Origin: Anaerolineales bacterium
GTDB taxonomy: Bacteria > Chloroflexota > Anaerolineae > 4572-78 > J111
Reading direction: 5' to 3'
Length of the DNA stretch: 14,179 nucleotides
Assembly (NCBI GenBank): GCA_012032575.1
Contig: JAAUSP010000145.1
Coordinates: forward strand, 1 to 14,179
Within the stretch, counting starts at the first letter, position 1. Every line of letters begins with the position of its first letter. Below, piece after piece: positions 1 through 6,259 of the stretch. Made by a program: the position numbers and the translations under genes. The notes beneath the pieces were generated by a model. That model was not told the origin of the DNA. It searched no databases and was given only the letters and a program-made list of their open reading frames with translations.

Positions 1-2
1 CC

Positions 3-257
3 TACGGCGCGCCCAGGCAGGATAAGTGGATTGCCCGCAACCTGGAACAGCTCAAAATTCCGGTGTGCATGGGGGTGGGCGGGTCGTTCGATTTTATTGC
101 CGGGACGGCCAAACGTGCCCCGCTGTGGCTACAGCAGCTTCACCTGGAGTGGTTCCACCGCCTGCTGACCCAACCCTGGCGCTGGCGGCGCATCTGGAAC
201 GCCGTGCCGCATTTTAGCTGGCTGGTGGTACAAAGTAGATTTACCCAGAAGAAGTAA
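3..257 (+). CDS. WecG/TagA/CpsF-family glycosyltransferase, C-terminal part (5' end outside window)
   Basis: The reading frame is open from the window edge and gives the last 84 residues of the protein, ending at TAA 255-257. Family hallmarks are visible in order: YGAPRQDKWI at the start of the fragment, then GVGGSFDFIAGTAKRAP, then EWFHRLLTQPWRWRRI. In this family these make up the conserved C-terminal half of the catalytic domain, which transfers an N-acetylmannosaminuronic acid, N-acetylmannosamine or related sugar to a lipid-linked acceptor at the inner face of the membrane during surface polysaccharide, teichoic acid or enterobacterial common antigen synthesis. The donor sugar cannot be told from this fragment. 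The C-terminus is basic and aromatic, as is common for membrane-associated members. The next gene has its own promoter, so this gene probably ends a transcription unit that lies to the left. Confidence 0.88.
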   Translation, partial: YGAPRQDKWIARNLEQLKIPVCMGVGGSFDFIAGTAKRAPLWLQQLHLEWFHRLLTQPWRWRRIWNAVPHFSWLVVQSRFTQKK

Positions 258-275
258 TGATATTCACCGCTTTTA

Positions 276-284
276 TGGTATAAT
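276..284 (+). promoter_or_regulatory. Extended -10 promoter for the toxin-antitoxin pair
   Basis: TGGTATAAT is an extended -10 element (TGn plus consensus TATAAT at 279-284), 26 bases upstream of the antitoxin ATG. No good -35 hexamer is present at the usual distance, which fits an extended -10 promoter. An SD-like AGGTG lies at 303-307. Confidence 0.5.
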
Positions 285-310
285 TGGGATGAAGATAAAG
301 TGAGGTGACT

Positions 311-595
311 ATGTTAACCAGTTACGCTGGAATCGTGAAAGATGGGCAAATTTATCTGCGCGACTCGATTGATTTACCTGAAGGCGCTCAGGTCATCGTT
401 GTCGTATCTGACCGGTCCCTTTCGGTTGACGAGCAAGAGCGTTGTCTTGCCGGGCTTTCATCTGAGGAATGGTCCAACTTATTTGATGAATTTGCTCAAT
501 TTTCCGTAGAGCAACCGGCCGAGATAAATATAGAAACGGTAAGCGACGATGATCTTGTTGCTATTGTTCACGAAGTTCGACAGGCACGTCAGTGA
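311..595 (+). CDS. Putative antitoxin partner of PIN toxin
   Basis: 94-residue acidic protein encoded directly upstream of a PIN-domain gene. The N-terminus (YAGIVKDGQIYLRDSIDLPEGA followed by a hydrophobic strand VIVVV) resembles the beta-strand-rich start of DUF104/AF2212-like and AbrB-like antitoxins (G.V.nG.I.L...idLPeG..V.V), which bind DNA and the toxin. The rest is acidic and probably helical (EEWSNLFDEFAQF), as expected for a toxin-wrapping tail. I chose ATG 311 over an in-frame GTG at 305 because the GTG lies inside the only SD-like sequence. The stop TGA (593-595) overlaps the ATG of the toxin gene (595-597) by one base, so the two are likely translationally coupled. The operon is probably autoregulated, as is usual for such pairs, but I saw no clear operator. 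Family assignment rests on pattern recall. Confidence 0.68.
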   Translation: MLTSYAGIVKDGQIYLRDSIDLPEGAQVIVVVSDRSLSVDEQERCLAGLSSEEWSNLFDEFAQFSVEQPAEINIETVSDDDLVAIVHEVRQARQ

Positions 596-1014
596 TGCGT
601 GTTGTAATAGATACTAACCAGCTTTTGAGAATGGCGGCGGCTGAAAATCGGTCGCCGTTATTTATTGCCTGGCGTGAACACAAATTTGATCTGGTGATTT
701 CTTCAGAGATGTTAATTGAATTAGAGGAAGTTATCGCTCGTCCCAAAACACAACGTTTTCTTCAATTTGGACGCGGGCGGCGGTTTGTTGAACTTATCCA
801 CCAACGAGCCTTGTTTATAATGCCGGCCTCAGATGCGCCGCATTGTCGTGATCCAAAAGATAACGTTGTAATTGCTACCGCTGTAGCAGCGCAGGCGATG
901 TTTATTGTTACGGCTGATCGTGATTTGCTGGATGATAATATACTCCGGCAAAACCTGGCCAAACACAACCTTCGGGTACTTTGGCCGGTTGAATTTTTGG
1001 CTTTATTCCAATAA
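595..1014 (+). CDS. PIN-domain toxin (putative ribonuclease, COG1569-like)
   Basis: 139-residue protein with the full pattern of a PIN-domain nuclease: first acidic residue in VVIDTNQLL (Asp6), Glu in the EMLIELEEV helix (Glu42/44), then RDPKDNVVIATA (Asp86, Asp89) and FIVTADRDLL (Asp108, Asp110). These acidic residues cluster to bind Mg2+ or Mn2+ in this fold. The DPKDN..IATA block and FIVT.D.DLL are typical of the family annotated as 'putative toxin-antitoxin system toxin component, PIN family'. Such toxins cleave RNA and are neutralised by the partner encoded just upstream. The start is ATG 595, sharing one base with the antitoxin stop; an in-frame GTG at 592 is possible but unnecessary. 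All catalytic positions appear intact, so the toxin is probably functional. Its RNA target cannot be read from sequence. Confidence 0.87.
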   Translation: MRVVIDTNQLLRMAAAENRSPLFIAWREHKFDLVISSEMLIELEEVIARPKTQRFLQFGRGRRFVELIHQRALFIMPASDAPHCRDPKDNVVIATAVAAQAMFIVTADRDLLDDNILRQNLAKHNLRVLWPVEFLALFQ

Positions 1015-1077
1015 ACCCTCTGAAAATCCTTTCCAAAATTCTAGACGAAAACACAGTATTATGTTATTATTTAGATT

Positions 1078-1854
1078 ATGTACAGTTATCGTCCCAAACC
1101 GGTTCCCGCAGCCCGGCGAAGCTCTTTGCGCAGCCAGCACACCATGTTTTCGCTGGCGATTCTGGTGTTGGTGCTGATGGGAGTGCTGATGGGGTTCCGG
1201 CTTTTCGGGTCGGTGGACAAAGAGGAAATAAAAATCGCTGCGCCCGCTCCAACCGAAGCGCTGCCTGCCCCGGCCCTGGCCCCTACTGTGAGCGTAACCG
1301 ATAATCCCATGCCGGCCCGCGACCCGTTCAAGCCGCTGGTTGGCATCGTGTCCGGGCATCGAGGTTACGATCCCGGCGCAGTTTGTCCCGATGGCTTAAC
1401 CGAAGCCGAAGTCAACTATCGCACGGCGCTGGAAGTGGTGGATTTGCTGGAACGGCGGGAGGTGCAGGCAATTCTGCTGGACGAATTCGATGACCGGCTG
1501 CAAGGGTTACAAGCCGATGCCCTGGTCAGCATTCACGCCGATAGCTGTATGGTTGCCGGGGCCAGCGGCTTCAAGGTGGCCCGCGCCACCGACAGCGCTA
1601 TCCCCGAAGCCGAGGACAGACTGGTGGCCTGCCTGTATCAGGAATATGGCATCTATACCGGCCTGCCCGAACACCTGAGCAGCGTTACCGACAATATGAC
1701 CAAATATCACGCCTTCCGCGAAATTGACCGGATGACTCCCGGCGCGATTATCGAGCTGGGGTTTCTGCTGGATGACCGCCCGCTACTGGAAAACAAGCCC
1801 AAAGTTCTGGCGCGGGGTGTGGCCGCCGGGATCCTCTGTTTTTTTGGCAGATAA
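1078..1854 (+). CDS. Membrane-anchored N-acetylmuramoyl-L-alanine amidase (Amidase_3)
   Basis: 258 residues. A short basic N-terminus (RRSSLR) is followed by one transmembrane helix (about residues 24-43, FSLAILVLVLMGVLMGF), a Pro/Ala-rich linker (about 54-83) and an Amidase_3 domain (about 87-256). The likely zinc ligands and catalytic residue are present: His94 in SGHRGYDPGA, Glu109 in LTEAEVN, His153 in SIHAD and catalytic Glu226 in IIELGFLLDD. The family cleaves the amide bond between MurNAc and L-Ala in peptidoglycan, so this enzyme would act outside the membrane, in cell separation or wall turnover. The usual DPGHGG motif is changed to SGHRG, which keeps the histidine. No Shine-Dalgarno is visible before ATG 1078; an AT-rich stretch (TATTAT 1057-1062) about 15 bases upstream suggests a very short leader, or a later start could be used. 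It shares a terminator with the convergent aminotransferase gene. Confidence 0.87.
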   Translation: MYSYRPKPVPAARRSSLRSQHTMFSLAILVLVLMGVLMGFRLFGSVDKEEIKIAAPAPTEALPAPALAPTVSVTDNPMPARDPFKPLVGIVSGHRGYDPGAVCPDGLTEAEVNYRTALEVVDLLERREVQAILLDEFDDRLQGLQADALVSIHADSCMVAGASGFKVARATDSAIPEAEDRLVACLYQEYGIYTGLPEHLSSVTDNMTKYHAFREIDRMTPGAIIELGFLLDDRPLLENKPKVLARGVAAGILCFFGR

Positions 1855-1885
1855 AAACTCCGCCCGGTAGATCAGGCGGAGTTTT
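1854..1885. terminator. Bidirectional rho-independent terminator
   Basis: Perfect 11-bp stem: AAAACTCCGCC (1854-1864) pairs with GGCGGAGTTTT (1875-1885) around a 10-base loop. The flanking A and T runs make it work on both strands. It sits between the convergent amidase (+) and aminotransferase (-) genes and overlaps the last base of the amidase stop codon. Confidence 0.92.
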
Positions 1886-1918
1886 CTGTTTAATTGCCAA
1901 CATCTAAAAAGATTTCTC

Positions 1919-1931
1919 CCCGCTGTGCGGG
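1919..1931 (-). terminator. Weak terminator-like hairpin after aminotransferase gene
   Basis: CCCGC (1919-1923) and GCGGG (1927-1931) form a 5-bp GC stem with a 3-base loop. On the - strand it lies 25 bases past the aminotransferase stop and is followed after about 11 bases by a run of five T. It is short, and the 1854-1885 stem is the stronger stop. Confidence 0.35.
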
Positions 1932-1955
1932 TTGAAATGATAGCTTTCAGATGGG

Positions 1956-3301
1956 TCAGGCTTGATTACCAGCCCCATTAGCAGCGGAAAGAGAGCTGGC
2001 CTTGACGGCTTTGACGGCATCCTGGAAGCGGTTGAGGGTTTCGTCAATCAGGGCCTCGTCGTGCGCCTCGCACAGAAACCACGGCTCGCGGGCATCAATC
2101 TCGGCCCAGACGCCATGTTCATACAAATAACCCATAATAGCATCATAAATCTCCGCATTGTGACTCGCCATGCCCCGGTAATCGTTGATCTTCTCTTCGG
2201 TGATCAAAAAGCCGGTCATATTGGGATGGCCGGTCATCTGATGCGAAATGTCGGCGTCGCTCAGGATTTCGCTCAGGCCGCTCTTGAGCCGCTGGCCGCG
2301 TTTGGCCAGGTTGGCCAGCACCGGGCTGGCGGCCAGAATGTCGAGCACAGCATTGGCAGCGGCCATACTCAGGGCGTTGCCGCCATAAGTACCGGCGTGG
2401 GCCACGCTGCCTGGACCAATCAGGTCCATGATTTCCCGTTTACCCCCAAATGCGGCCACCGGATAGCCGTTGCCCAGGCTCTTGGCATAGGCCGAAATAT
2501 CAGAGATAACGCCGTAAGCTTCCCGCGCTCCGCCGTTGGCGAAACGGAAGCCGGTTTTGACCTCGTCAAAAATCAACACGATGCCGTATTCATCGCACAA
2601 TTTGCGCAGATGGGCCAAAAAGCCGGGATCGGCTTCGAGGCCGGCGCTGTTGCCCAGAGCCGGCTCGACGATGATAGCGGCAATCTCCCAGTACCGTTCT
2701 TTGGTTGCCCGCTCGACCGCCTCAAAATCGTTGAAGGGCAGGGTCATAACGTAATCACGGATCCCTTTGGGAATGCCCGACCCCACCTGAACCGGCACCG
2801 GACTGCGCCGCGCTCCCAAAGCATTATAACTGGCAGAAGCGGTGCTGAACAACACGTAATCGTGCATGCCATGATACTGGCCTTCAAACTTGATAAACTT
2901 TTCGCGGCCAGTGTACGCCCGCGCAACCCGCAGCGAGTGCATGGTCGCTTCGGTGCCGGTGTTGGTAAAGCGCAGCATCTCCATGCCGGGGACCATAGCG
3001 CAGATTTTTCGGCCACAATCACTTCCATCTCGGTGGCGGCGGCAAAGATGGTGCCGTGGTCAATGGCGGCATGCACGGCGGCGTTGACCCGCTCATCGGC
3101 GTGGCCCAGGATTGTGGGTCCCCAGCCAAGCCGGTAGTCAATAAATTCGTTGCCGTCTACATCCCACACTTTGGCCCCTTTGCCACGGGCCACCACCGGC
3201 GTACTGGTGGGTCCCCAATAGCGGAAGTTAGAGCTGACACCTTTTGACATAACCTTCATCGCGCGATCAAAAATCGGTTGTGCTTTTTCTCGTTTCAACA
3301 T
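1956..3301 (-). CDS. Class-III PLP-dependent aminotransferase (glutamate-1-semialdehyde aminotransferase-like), frameshifted
   Basis: Start ATG 3301-3299 has a good SD (CAGGAGA at 3311-3317) and the stop is TAA 1958-1956. The frame breaks at a run of five A on the coding strand (T 3005-3009): GAAAAATC reads through only if a sixth A is added. Repaired, the protein has 448 residues and continuous family similarity: VWDVDGNEFIDYRLGWGP near 45-62, NTGTEATMHSLRVARAYTG near 114-132 (phosphate-binding region), EGQYHGMHD near 140, IIVEPALG near 210, LIFDEVKTGFR with the PLP-ring Asp245, and AYAKSLGNGYPVAAFGG with the Schiff-base Lys274. The layout is close to HemL, but the N-terminal KGVSSNFRYWG differs from the HemL SGVNSPVRAF pattern. 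I therefore do not call it HemL; it is more likely an amine or amino-acid aminotransferase or mutase of the same subgroup. It is divergent from a ureohydrolase gene and near a polyamine-type transporter. Either it is a real frameshifted pseudogene or, more likely, the base is a sequencing error. Confidence 0.85.
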
Positions 3302-3324
3302 AGGTAAAATCTCCTGGATAAAGT

Positions 3325-3465
3325 AACCAGTTATCAGTAGTCAGTAGCCAGTAGTCAGTAGTCAGAAAGTAGAGGCAGGAATGGCAAAGTATTCTCTGTG
3401 AGAATAGTGATCAGTAAACTATTAACCAATTAGTGTTCGCTAATCACTACCTACTGTTCACTGGT
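3325..3465. repeat. Heptamer tandem repeat pair upstream of aminotransferase gene
   Basis: Left array 3325-3366 is six consecutive 7-base units of the form NNNCAGT (AACCAGT, TATCAGT, AGTCAGT, AGCCAGT, AGTCAGT, AGTCAGA). The right array, about 3445-3465, reads on the other strand as TACCAGT, GAACAGT, AGGTAGT, in the same register. AGTGATCAGTA (3406-3416) also pairs with TACTGTTCACT (3452-3462), with one mismatch. The repeat starts 23 bases upstream of the aminotransferase start, so it would lie in its 5' leader or promoter. Confidence 0.75.
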
Positions 3466-3470
3466 ATGTG

Positions 3471-3550
3471 CCGGAGAAGGTAAAGCTATACCTCAATTCA
3501 GCCGGACATGTCAGGATGTCCCACTTAAGAGTCGCCTTTTGCGTCTCCGG
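3471..3550. other. Possible structured RNA element closed by a 7-bp stem
   Basis: CCGGAGA (3471-3477) pairs perfectly with TCTCCGG (3544-3550). Inside are two more perfect hairpins: AGGTA/TACCT (3478-3482 with 3488-3492 approximately) and GGACAT/ATGTCC (about 3504-3509 with 3516-3521). This gives a multi-branched fold of about 80 bases with single-stranded joints, the shape of a riboswitch or small RNA. I compared it from memory with the guanidine-I, TPP, SAM-I, glycine, cobalamin, c-di-GMP, lysine and THF riboswitches and matched none. The strand is undecided: on - it would lie in the aminotransferase leader, on + far upstream of the ureohydrolase. Confidence 0.35.
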
Positions 3551-3587
3551 ATCATTGTTATATTATTATCATCAAAAAGGGAGAGAC

Positions 3588-3648
3588 AGCATCGGATACG
3601 GGCAGCGGGGCCCTTAACCGATTTGACCCATGCTCAACAGCAGTTGAG
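3588..3648. other. Nested hairpins in the divergent gap
   Basis: AGCAT (3588-3592) pairs with ATGCT (3630-3634), with inner CGG/CCG (3593-3595 with 3618-3620) and GGG/CCC. A second stem, CTCAAC/GTTGAG (3633-3638 with 3643-3648), has a 4-base loop. The two stems share bases 3633-3634, so they compete. On the - strand the first is followed, after about ten bases, by a run of five T, which makes it terminator-like but weak. Confidence 0.35.
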
Positions 3649-3679
3649 AACCAACAGCATGCAGCAGCGTAGGTTTTGA

Positions 3680-3718
3680 TTAGCCGAAATGGTCGGCGTA
3701 GCGTAAGACTAACTTCAT
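3680..3718 (-). CDS. Possible 12-residue leader ORF upstream of aminotransferase gene
   Basis: ATG 3718-3716 starts MKLVLRYADHFG and ends at TAA 3682-3680. AAGGAG (3732-3727) sits 8 bases upstream, an ideal SD distance. AGACTAAC (3706-3713) and GTTAGGTCT (3720-3728) form a stem with the start codon in or next to the loop and part of the SD in the stem, so translation could be switched by folding. A second hairpin (GCCGA/TCGGC, 3683-3697) covers its last codons. The terminator-like stem at 3588-3634 follows. This is the order of a leader-peptide attenuator, but the match is to no known leader and a chance SD-ATG pair is possible. Confidence 0.22.
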   Translation of the reverse strand: MKLVLRYADHFG

Positions 3719-3822
3719 TGTTAGGTCTCCTTAGTTGCTTGTACCAGCCAAAACTTTGAAGCAGACGCCACTCTGCATGCTTAACCTGGGAGGAGGCACG
3801 GCGGCCCGGATGGAAAGCACAA

Positions 3823-3881
3823 GAATTGTGAATGGTCTGATAAGCTTGCCTTATCGTTAGCAATTCACAATTCGCAATTAA
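3823..3881. repeat. Inverted heptamer repeat with inner hairpin
   Basis: GAATTGTGAAT (3823-3833) pairs perfectly with ATTCACAATTC (3863-3873), and inside it GATAAG (3839-3844) pairs with CTTATC (3850-3855). The arms are built of 7-base units (GAATTGT, GAATGGT on the left; CAATTCA, CAATTCG, CAATTAA on the right). It lies about 120 bases upstream of the ureohydrolase start. Confidence 0.7.
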
Positions 3882-3923
3882 TAAGTCATTGTAGCCGAGA
3901 GTAGAGAATTGGGCAAGCAGGTA

Positions 3924-3957
3924 TGATACGTGAAGTGTTTTCACGCATCACGCATCT
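3924..3957. repeat. Short inverted heptamer repeat upstream of ureohydrolase gene
   Basis: CGTGAA (3929-3934) pairs with TTCACG (3940-3945). The right side repeats TCACGCA twice at a 7-base step (about 3941-3954). It has the same design as the other heptamer loci but is shorter. Confidence 0.5.
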
Positions 3958-4004
3958 ATTTCCAAGTCATTCATTCATTATTTAATTCTACTGGGGAGGT
4001 TTTC

Positions 4005-4898
4005 ATGTCAAAACTGGTCGAAAATCGGGGGTTGTGGAGCAGTTTGATTAGTCAAGATGACGAGGCTGAAGTTGGGGTGTTGGGTGTTCCGTTTGATAAC
4101 GCTGTCAGTTGGCGGGGAGGAACCCGGCACGCGCCGCAGCGAATACGGAGCATCACGCCCTACCTGGCCTTTGTGACGGAAGAGGGCACGGTTTTGCAGG
4201 TCCGGGTCAAAGATTACGGCGATATGGAGTCTGATTTGAATTGGGAGCGCTTTTTTGAAGCGACGGAGGCCAGAGCGGCTGAAATTATCAACAGCCAGCA
4301 TAAACTGGCTTTCTTTTTGGGCGGAGATCACAGCGTGGGCATCCCGCTGTTCAAAGCCTTTGCCAAAAGCTTTCAGGGGCCGGTCGGTTATATTCAGTTT
4401 GACTCTCACGCCGACCTGGCCGATTTCCACGAGGGCCACGCCTGGAGCCACGCCAACACCGCCCGGCGCAATCTGGAACAGCCCAACTTTTCGCCGTTCC
4501 ACCTGGCCTTTGTCGGACTGCGCTCATTTTTAACCGAGGAACTGGATTTTTATGCCGCTCACCCGGAGATGGGCTGGCACACCGCTCGCAGCGTCTACCG
4601 GCGCGGCATTGAAGCCGTGGCCCGCGATGTGATTGCCCAGATGAAGGGTGTTGAAGCGGTTTACATGAGCCTGGATATTGACGGCATTGACCCGTCCTGC
4701 ACCCCCGGCACCGGCACCCCGGAACACGGCGGCCCCACCACCCGCGAGTGCCTGGAATTTCTGCGTCTCATCTTTGCCGAACTGCCCATTCGGGCGATGG
4801 ACATTGTCGAGGTCAGCCCGCCGCTGGATATTTCCGATGTCACCTCGCTGGCAGCACTCAAAGTGATGTATGAGGTTTTTGGGTTTGTGCAGGAATAA
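4005..4898 (+). CDS. Agmatinase/arginase-family ureohydrolase
   Basis: 297 residues. Start ATG 4005 is chosen because GGGGAGG (3993-3999) lies at the right distance; an upstream GTG at 3930 would add a tail unlike the family. All metal-binding motifs of the ureohydrolase fold are present: GGDHS (His109), FDSHADL (Asp133, His135, Asp137), SLDIDGIDP (Asp224, Asp226) and the late MDIVEVSP (Glu269). PGTGTPEHGG (234-243) is typical of agmatinase-like enzymes (PGTGTPE.GG). The family hydrolyses a guanidino group to urea plus an amine at a two-metal centre (normally Mn2+) in the cytoplasm. Agmatine to putrescine is the best-known reaction; guanidinobutyrate, guanidinopropionate or guanidine are alternatives that motifs alone cannot exclude, so I do not assign speB. 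It is divergent from the aminotransferase gene and about 2.4 kb from the convergent end of the Pot-type transporter operon. Confidence 0.9.
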   Translation: MSKLVENRGLWSSLISQDDEAEVGVLGVPFDNAVSWRGGTRHAPQRIRSITPYLAFVTEEGTVLQVRVKDYGDMESDLNWERFFEATEARAAEIINSQHKLAFFLGGDHSVGIPLFKAFAKSFQGPVGYIQFDSHADLADFHEGHAWSHANTARRNLEQPNFSPFHLAFVGLRSFLTEELDFYAAHPEMGWHTARSVYRRGIEAVARDVIAQMKGVEAVYMSLDIDGIDPSCTPGTGTPEHGGPTTRECLEFLRLIFAELPIRAMDIVEVSPPLDISDVTSLAALKVMYEVFGFVQE

Positions 4899-4915
4899 GC
4901 GGATCGGAGACACTT

Positions 4916-4943
4916 TTGCTTCACTCTCAGGTTATGCTACAAT
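4916..4943 (+). promoter_or_regulatory. Sigma70-like promoter of the DUF937 gene
   Basis: TTGCTT (4916-4921), a 16-base spacer and TACAAT (4938-4943). It lies in the 118-base gap after the ureohydrolase stop, 73 bases before the DUF937 start. No clear terminator is seen between the two genes. Confidence 0.5.
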
Positions 4944-5016
4944 GACGGTACTATCTTTTTCCCACTGTGGTCACAAAAAAATATAACGGCACGGGTCCAC
5001 CAAAGGAGAATAATCT

Positions 5017-5606
5017 ATGGACGCAATCTCACAGATGCTCACCCAGCAGTTGGCTGGAGGCGGGTTGTCGCAAATCAGCCAGCAAATTGGGGCCGACGAA
5101 CAAACCACAGGCAATGCGCTGTCGGCGGCAATACCGCTGCTGGTTTCGGCGATGGCTAACAATGCCTCCCAGCCCGAAGGGGCGCAATCGCTGCACCAGG
5201 CGCTTAACCAGGATCATAACGGCGCTATTTTCAATGATATGGCCGGCTTTCTGAGCAATCCCCAGGCGGCCAACGGAGCCGGGATTCTGGGGCACGTGCT
5301 GGGGGCCAAGCAGGATTTTGTCCAGACCGGGTTGGCCCAACAAACCGGGCTGGATGCCGGGTCTATTGGCCAATTGCTGACGATTGCCGCACCGCTGGTG
5401 ATGGTGCGCTGGGCAAAACTCAGCAGGATCAGGGCCTCGATGTGGGTGGCCTGGCTTCTTTGCTCGGCCAGCAGCAGCAAGCCGCCCAGCAATCAAACCC
5501 CGACCTGATGGGTATGCTGGGTAATCTGCTGGATATGAACAACGACGGCAGCGCTCTGGATGACATTTTGCGCCTGGCGGGTAATTTCTTCGGCGGACGC
5601 AAGTAG
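5017..5606 (+). CDS. DUF937/YidB-like protein, frameshifted
   Basis: Start ATG 5017 follows AAAGGAG (5002-5008). The first 129 residues contain repeated short helices typical of DUF937: LLTQQLAGGGLSQISQQIGAD-type opening (residues about 8-27), ALSAAIPLLVSAMANNA near 34-50, and GLDAGSIGQLLTIAAPLVM near 111-129. The frame then breaks: ATGGTGCG at 5401-5408 must be ATGGGTGCG to continue as GALGKTQQDQGLDVGGLASLL, a Gln-rich stretch, then LLDMNNDGSALDDILRLAG and a GG.K end at TAG 5604-5606. The D.NNDGS.LDDIL ending is characteristic of the family. Repaired length is 196 residues. The molecular function of DUF937 proteins is not established; they are small, probably cytoplasmic and helical. The missing G is probably a sequencing error, because similarity resumes at once in the new frame. 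Confidence 0.85.
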
Positions 5607-5654
5607 TAGAAACCACTCCTTATGAGGCATTTCCAGGGTTTAAATTAGCCACAA

Positions 5655-5714
5655 CGTGTTGCGTCTTGCGTATTCCGTTTATTTTACCTCTCGCAAGACG
5701 TAAAACGCAACACG
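5655..5714. repeat. Inverted heptamer repeat after DUF937 gene
   Basis: Left array (from 5658) reads GTTGCGT, CTTGCGT, ATTCCGT. The right array (5693-5713) reads GCAAGAC, GTAAAAC, GCAACAC, the reverse complement of the same design. CGTGTTGCG (5655-5663) pairs with CGCAACACG (5706-5714), and GTCTTGCG (5663-5670) pairs with CGCAAGAC (5692-5699) after a one-unit bulge. It can act as a transcription stop for the DUF937 gene. Confidence 0.75.
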
Positions 5715-5816
5715 AATATTCAGTGGATCCAAATTTACCAGCAGCGGCGGCTCCCACGCCGCCGCTACGCAGGCGTGGGAGACTGCTCCGCTTCAAAAAT
5801 TGGATCTACTGATATT
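5715..5816. repeat. ~100-base nested palindromic element (REP/MITE-like)
   Basis: Outer arms 5715-5736 and 5795-5816 are near-perfect inverted repeats (core CAGTGGATCC on the left against GGATCTACTG on the right). Inside, CTCCCACGCC (5751-5760) pairs perfectly with GGCGTGGGAG (5772-5781), and an alternative stem GCGGCGG/CCGCCGC (5744-5750 with 5759-5765) competes with it. It contains no ORF of its own. The symmetry suggests a small non-autonomous palindromic element. The rest of the 5607-5888 gap shows nothing else I can name. Confidence 0.6.
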
Positions 5817-5888
5817 GAGTAATTGCCTGAAAATAAGGAGCGTTCTTATTCAGTCCGGTTTGGGGGGTCTTCTCGTTTGCGGCCAGGC

Positions 5889-6179
5889 TCAACCAGTTAC
5901 GGCCCTGTTCCCGAAAAGGTCGGTGAGGGTATTGGCCAGGGCGATGAGCAGGGCCAGGCCGACAAAAACCAGCAACACTTTGGGCATCAAGCCGTTGTTG
6001 ACCAGGGGATTGACCCCCACCATCGCCATAATGAGTCCCAGGAGCATAAAAAGAACCAGGTAGACTATCACGGCCCGGCTGACCATAACGTGCAGATAGC
6101 GGCGGCGTTCGGCGGTGGCCTCGTTTTCCCTGTCTGCCTCATTGGCTAAAACCGCTGCGTTTTTCTTTTCATCCTTCAA
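5889..6179 (-). CDS. Small two-helix membrane protein of unknown function
   Basis: 96 residues. A charged N-terminus (KDEKK and NEADRENEATAERRR, residues 1-27) is followed by two hydrophobic helices: about 33-53 (MVSRAVIVYLVLFMLLGLIM) and about 66-85 (PKVLLVFVGLALLIALANTL). The only full-length start is TTG at 6179, just inside an in-frame stop upstream; no SD is obvious, so the start is uncertain. The positive-inside rule suggests the N-terminus is in the cytoplasm. It is divergent from the ParB-like gene with an 80-base gap. I do not recognise the family and give no function. Plausible membrane composition makes it more likely a gene than a shadow, but it is not certain. Confidence 0.6.
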   Translation of the reverse strand: MKDEKKNAAVLANEADRENEATAERRRYLHVMVSRAVIVYLVLFMLLGLIMAMVGVNPLVNNGLMPKVLLVFVGLALLIALANTLTDLFGNRAVTG

Positions 6180-6184
6180 AATGC

Positions 6185-6213
6185 TTGCCTGGACTCATGA
6201 TTCAGGGTACAAT
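6185..6213 (+). promoter_or_regulatory. Sigma70-like promoter of the ParB-like gene
   Basis: TTGCCT (6185-6190), a 17-base spacer and TACAAT (6208-6213). It lies 46 bases before the ATG at 6260. The -35 region is only a few bases from the start of the divergent membrane-protein gene. Confidence 0.6.
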
Positions 6214-6259
6214 AGAATTGTCTATCAGGATACCATTCAGCCAACAATGATGTTACCCC

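Noticed and set aside
3001..3010. Programmed frameshift in the aminotransferase gene
   Set aside because: A slippery A run is present, but similar indels occur in five unrelated genes of this window, so sequencing error explains them better.
1962..3137. 391-residue open frame on the + strand
   Set aside because: It lies antisense to the aminotransferase gene, whose frame has clear family motifs. The + frame gives no recognisable domain and is a codon-bias shadow.
3325..3366. CRISPR-like array
   Set aside because: The repeats are 7 bases with no spacers; this is a tandem heptamer array.
3471..3760. Guanidine-I (ykkC) or cobalamin riboswitch near the ureohydrolase
   Set aside because: A guanidine riboswitch would fit the neighbours, but the conserved ykkC blocks (such as the ACACGG and GGGA..GCCCGGGAGA regions) and the cobalamin B12 box are missing on both strands.
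3558..3944. 128-residue open frame on the - strand in the divergent gap
   Set aside because: It runs through the heptamer inverted repeats and hairpins, has no SD at its start and an odd composition, and resembles no family. I treat the region as non-coding.
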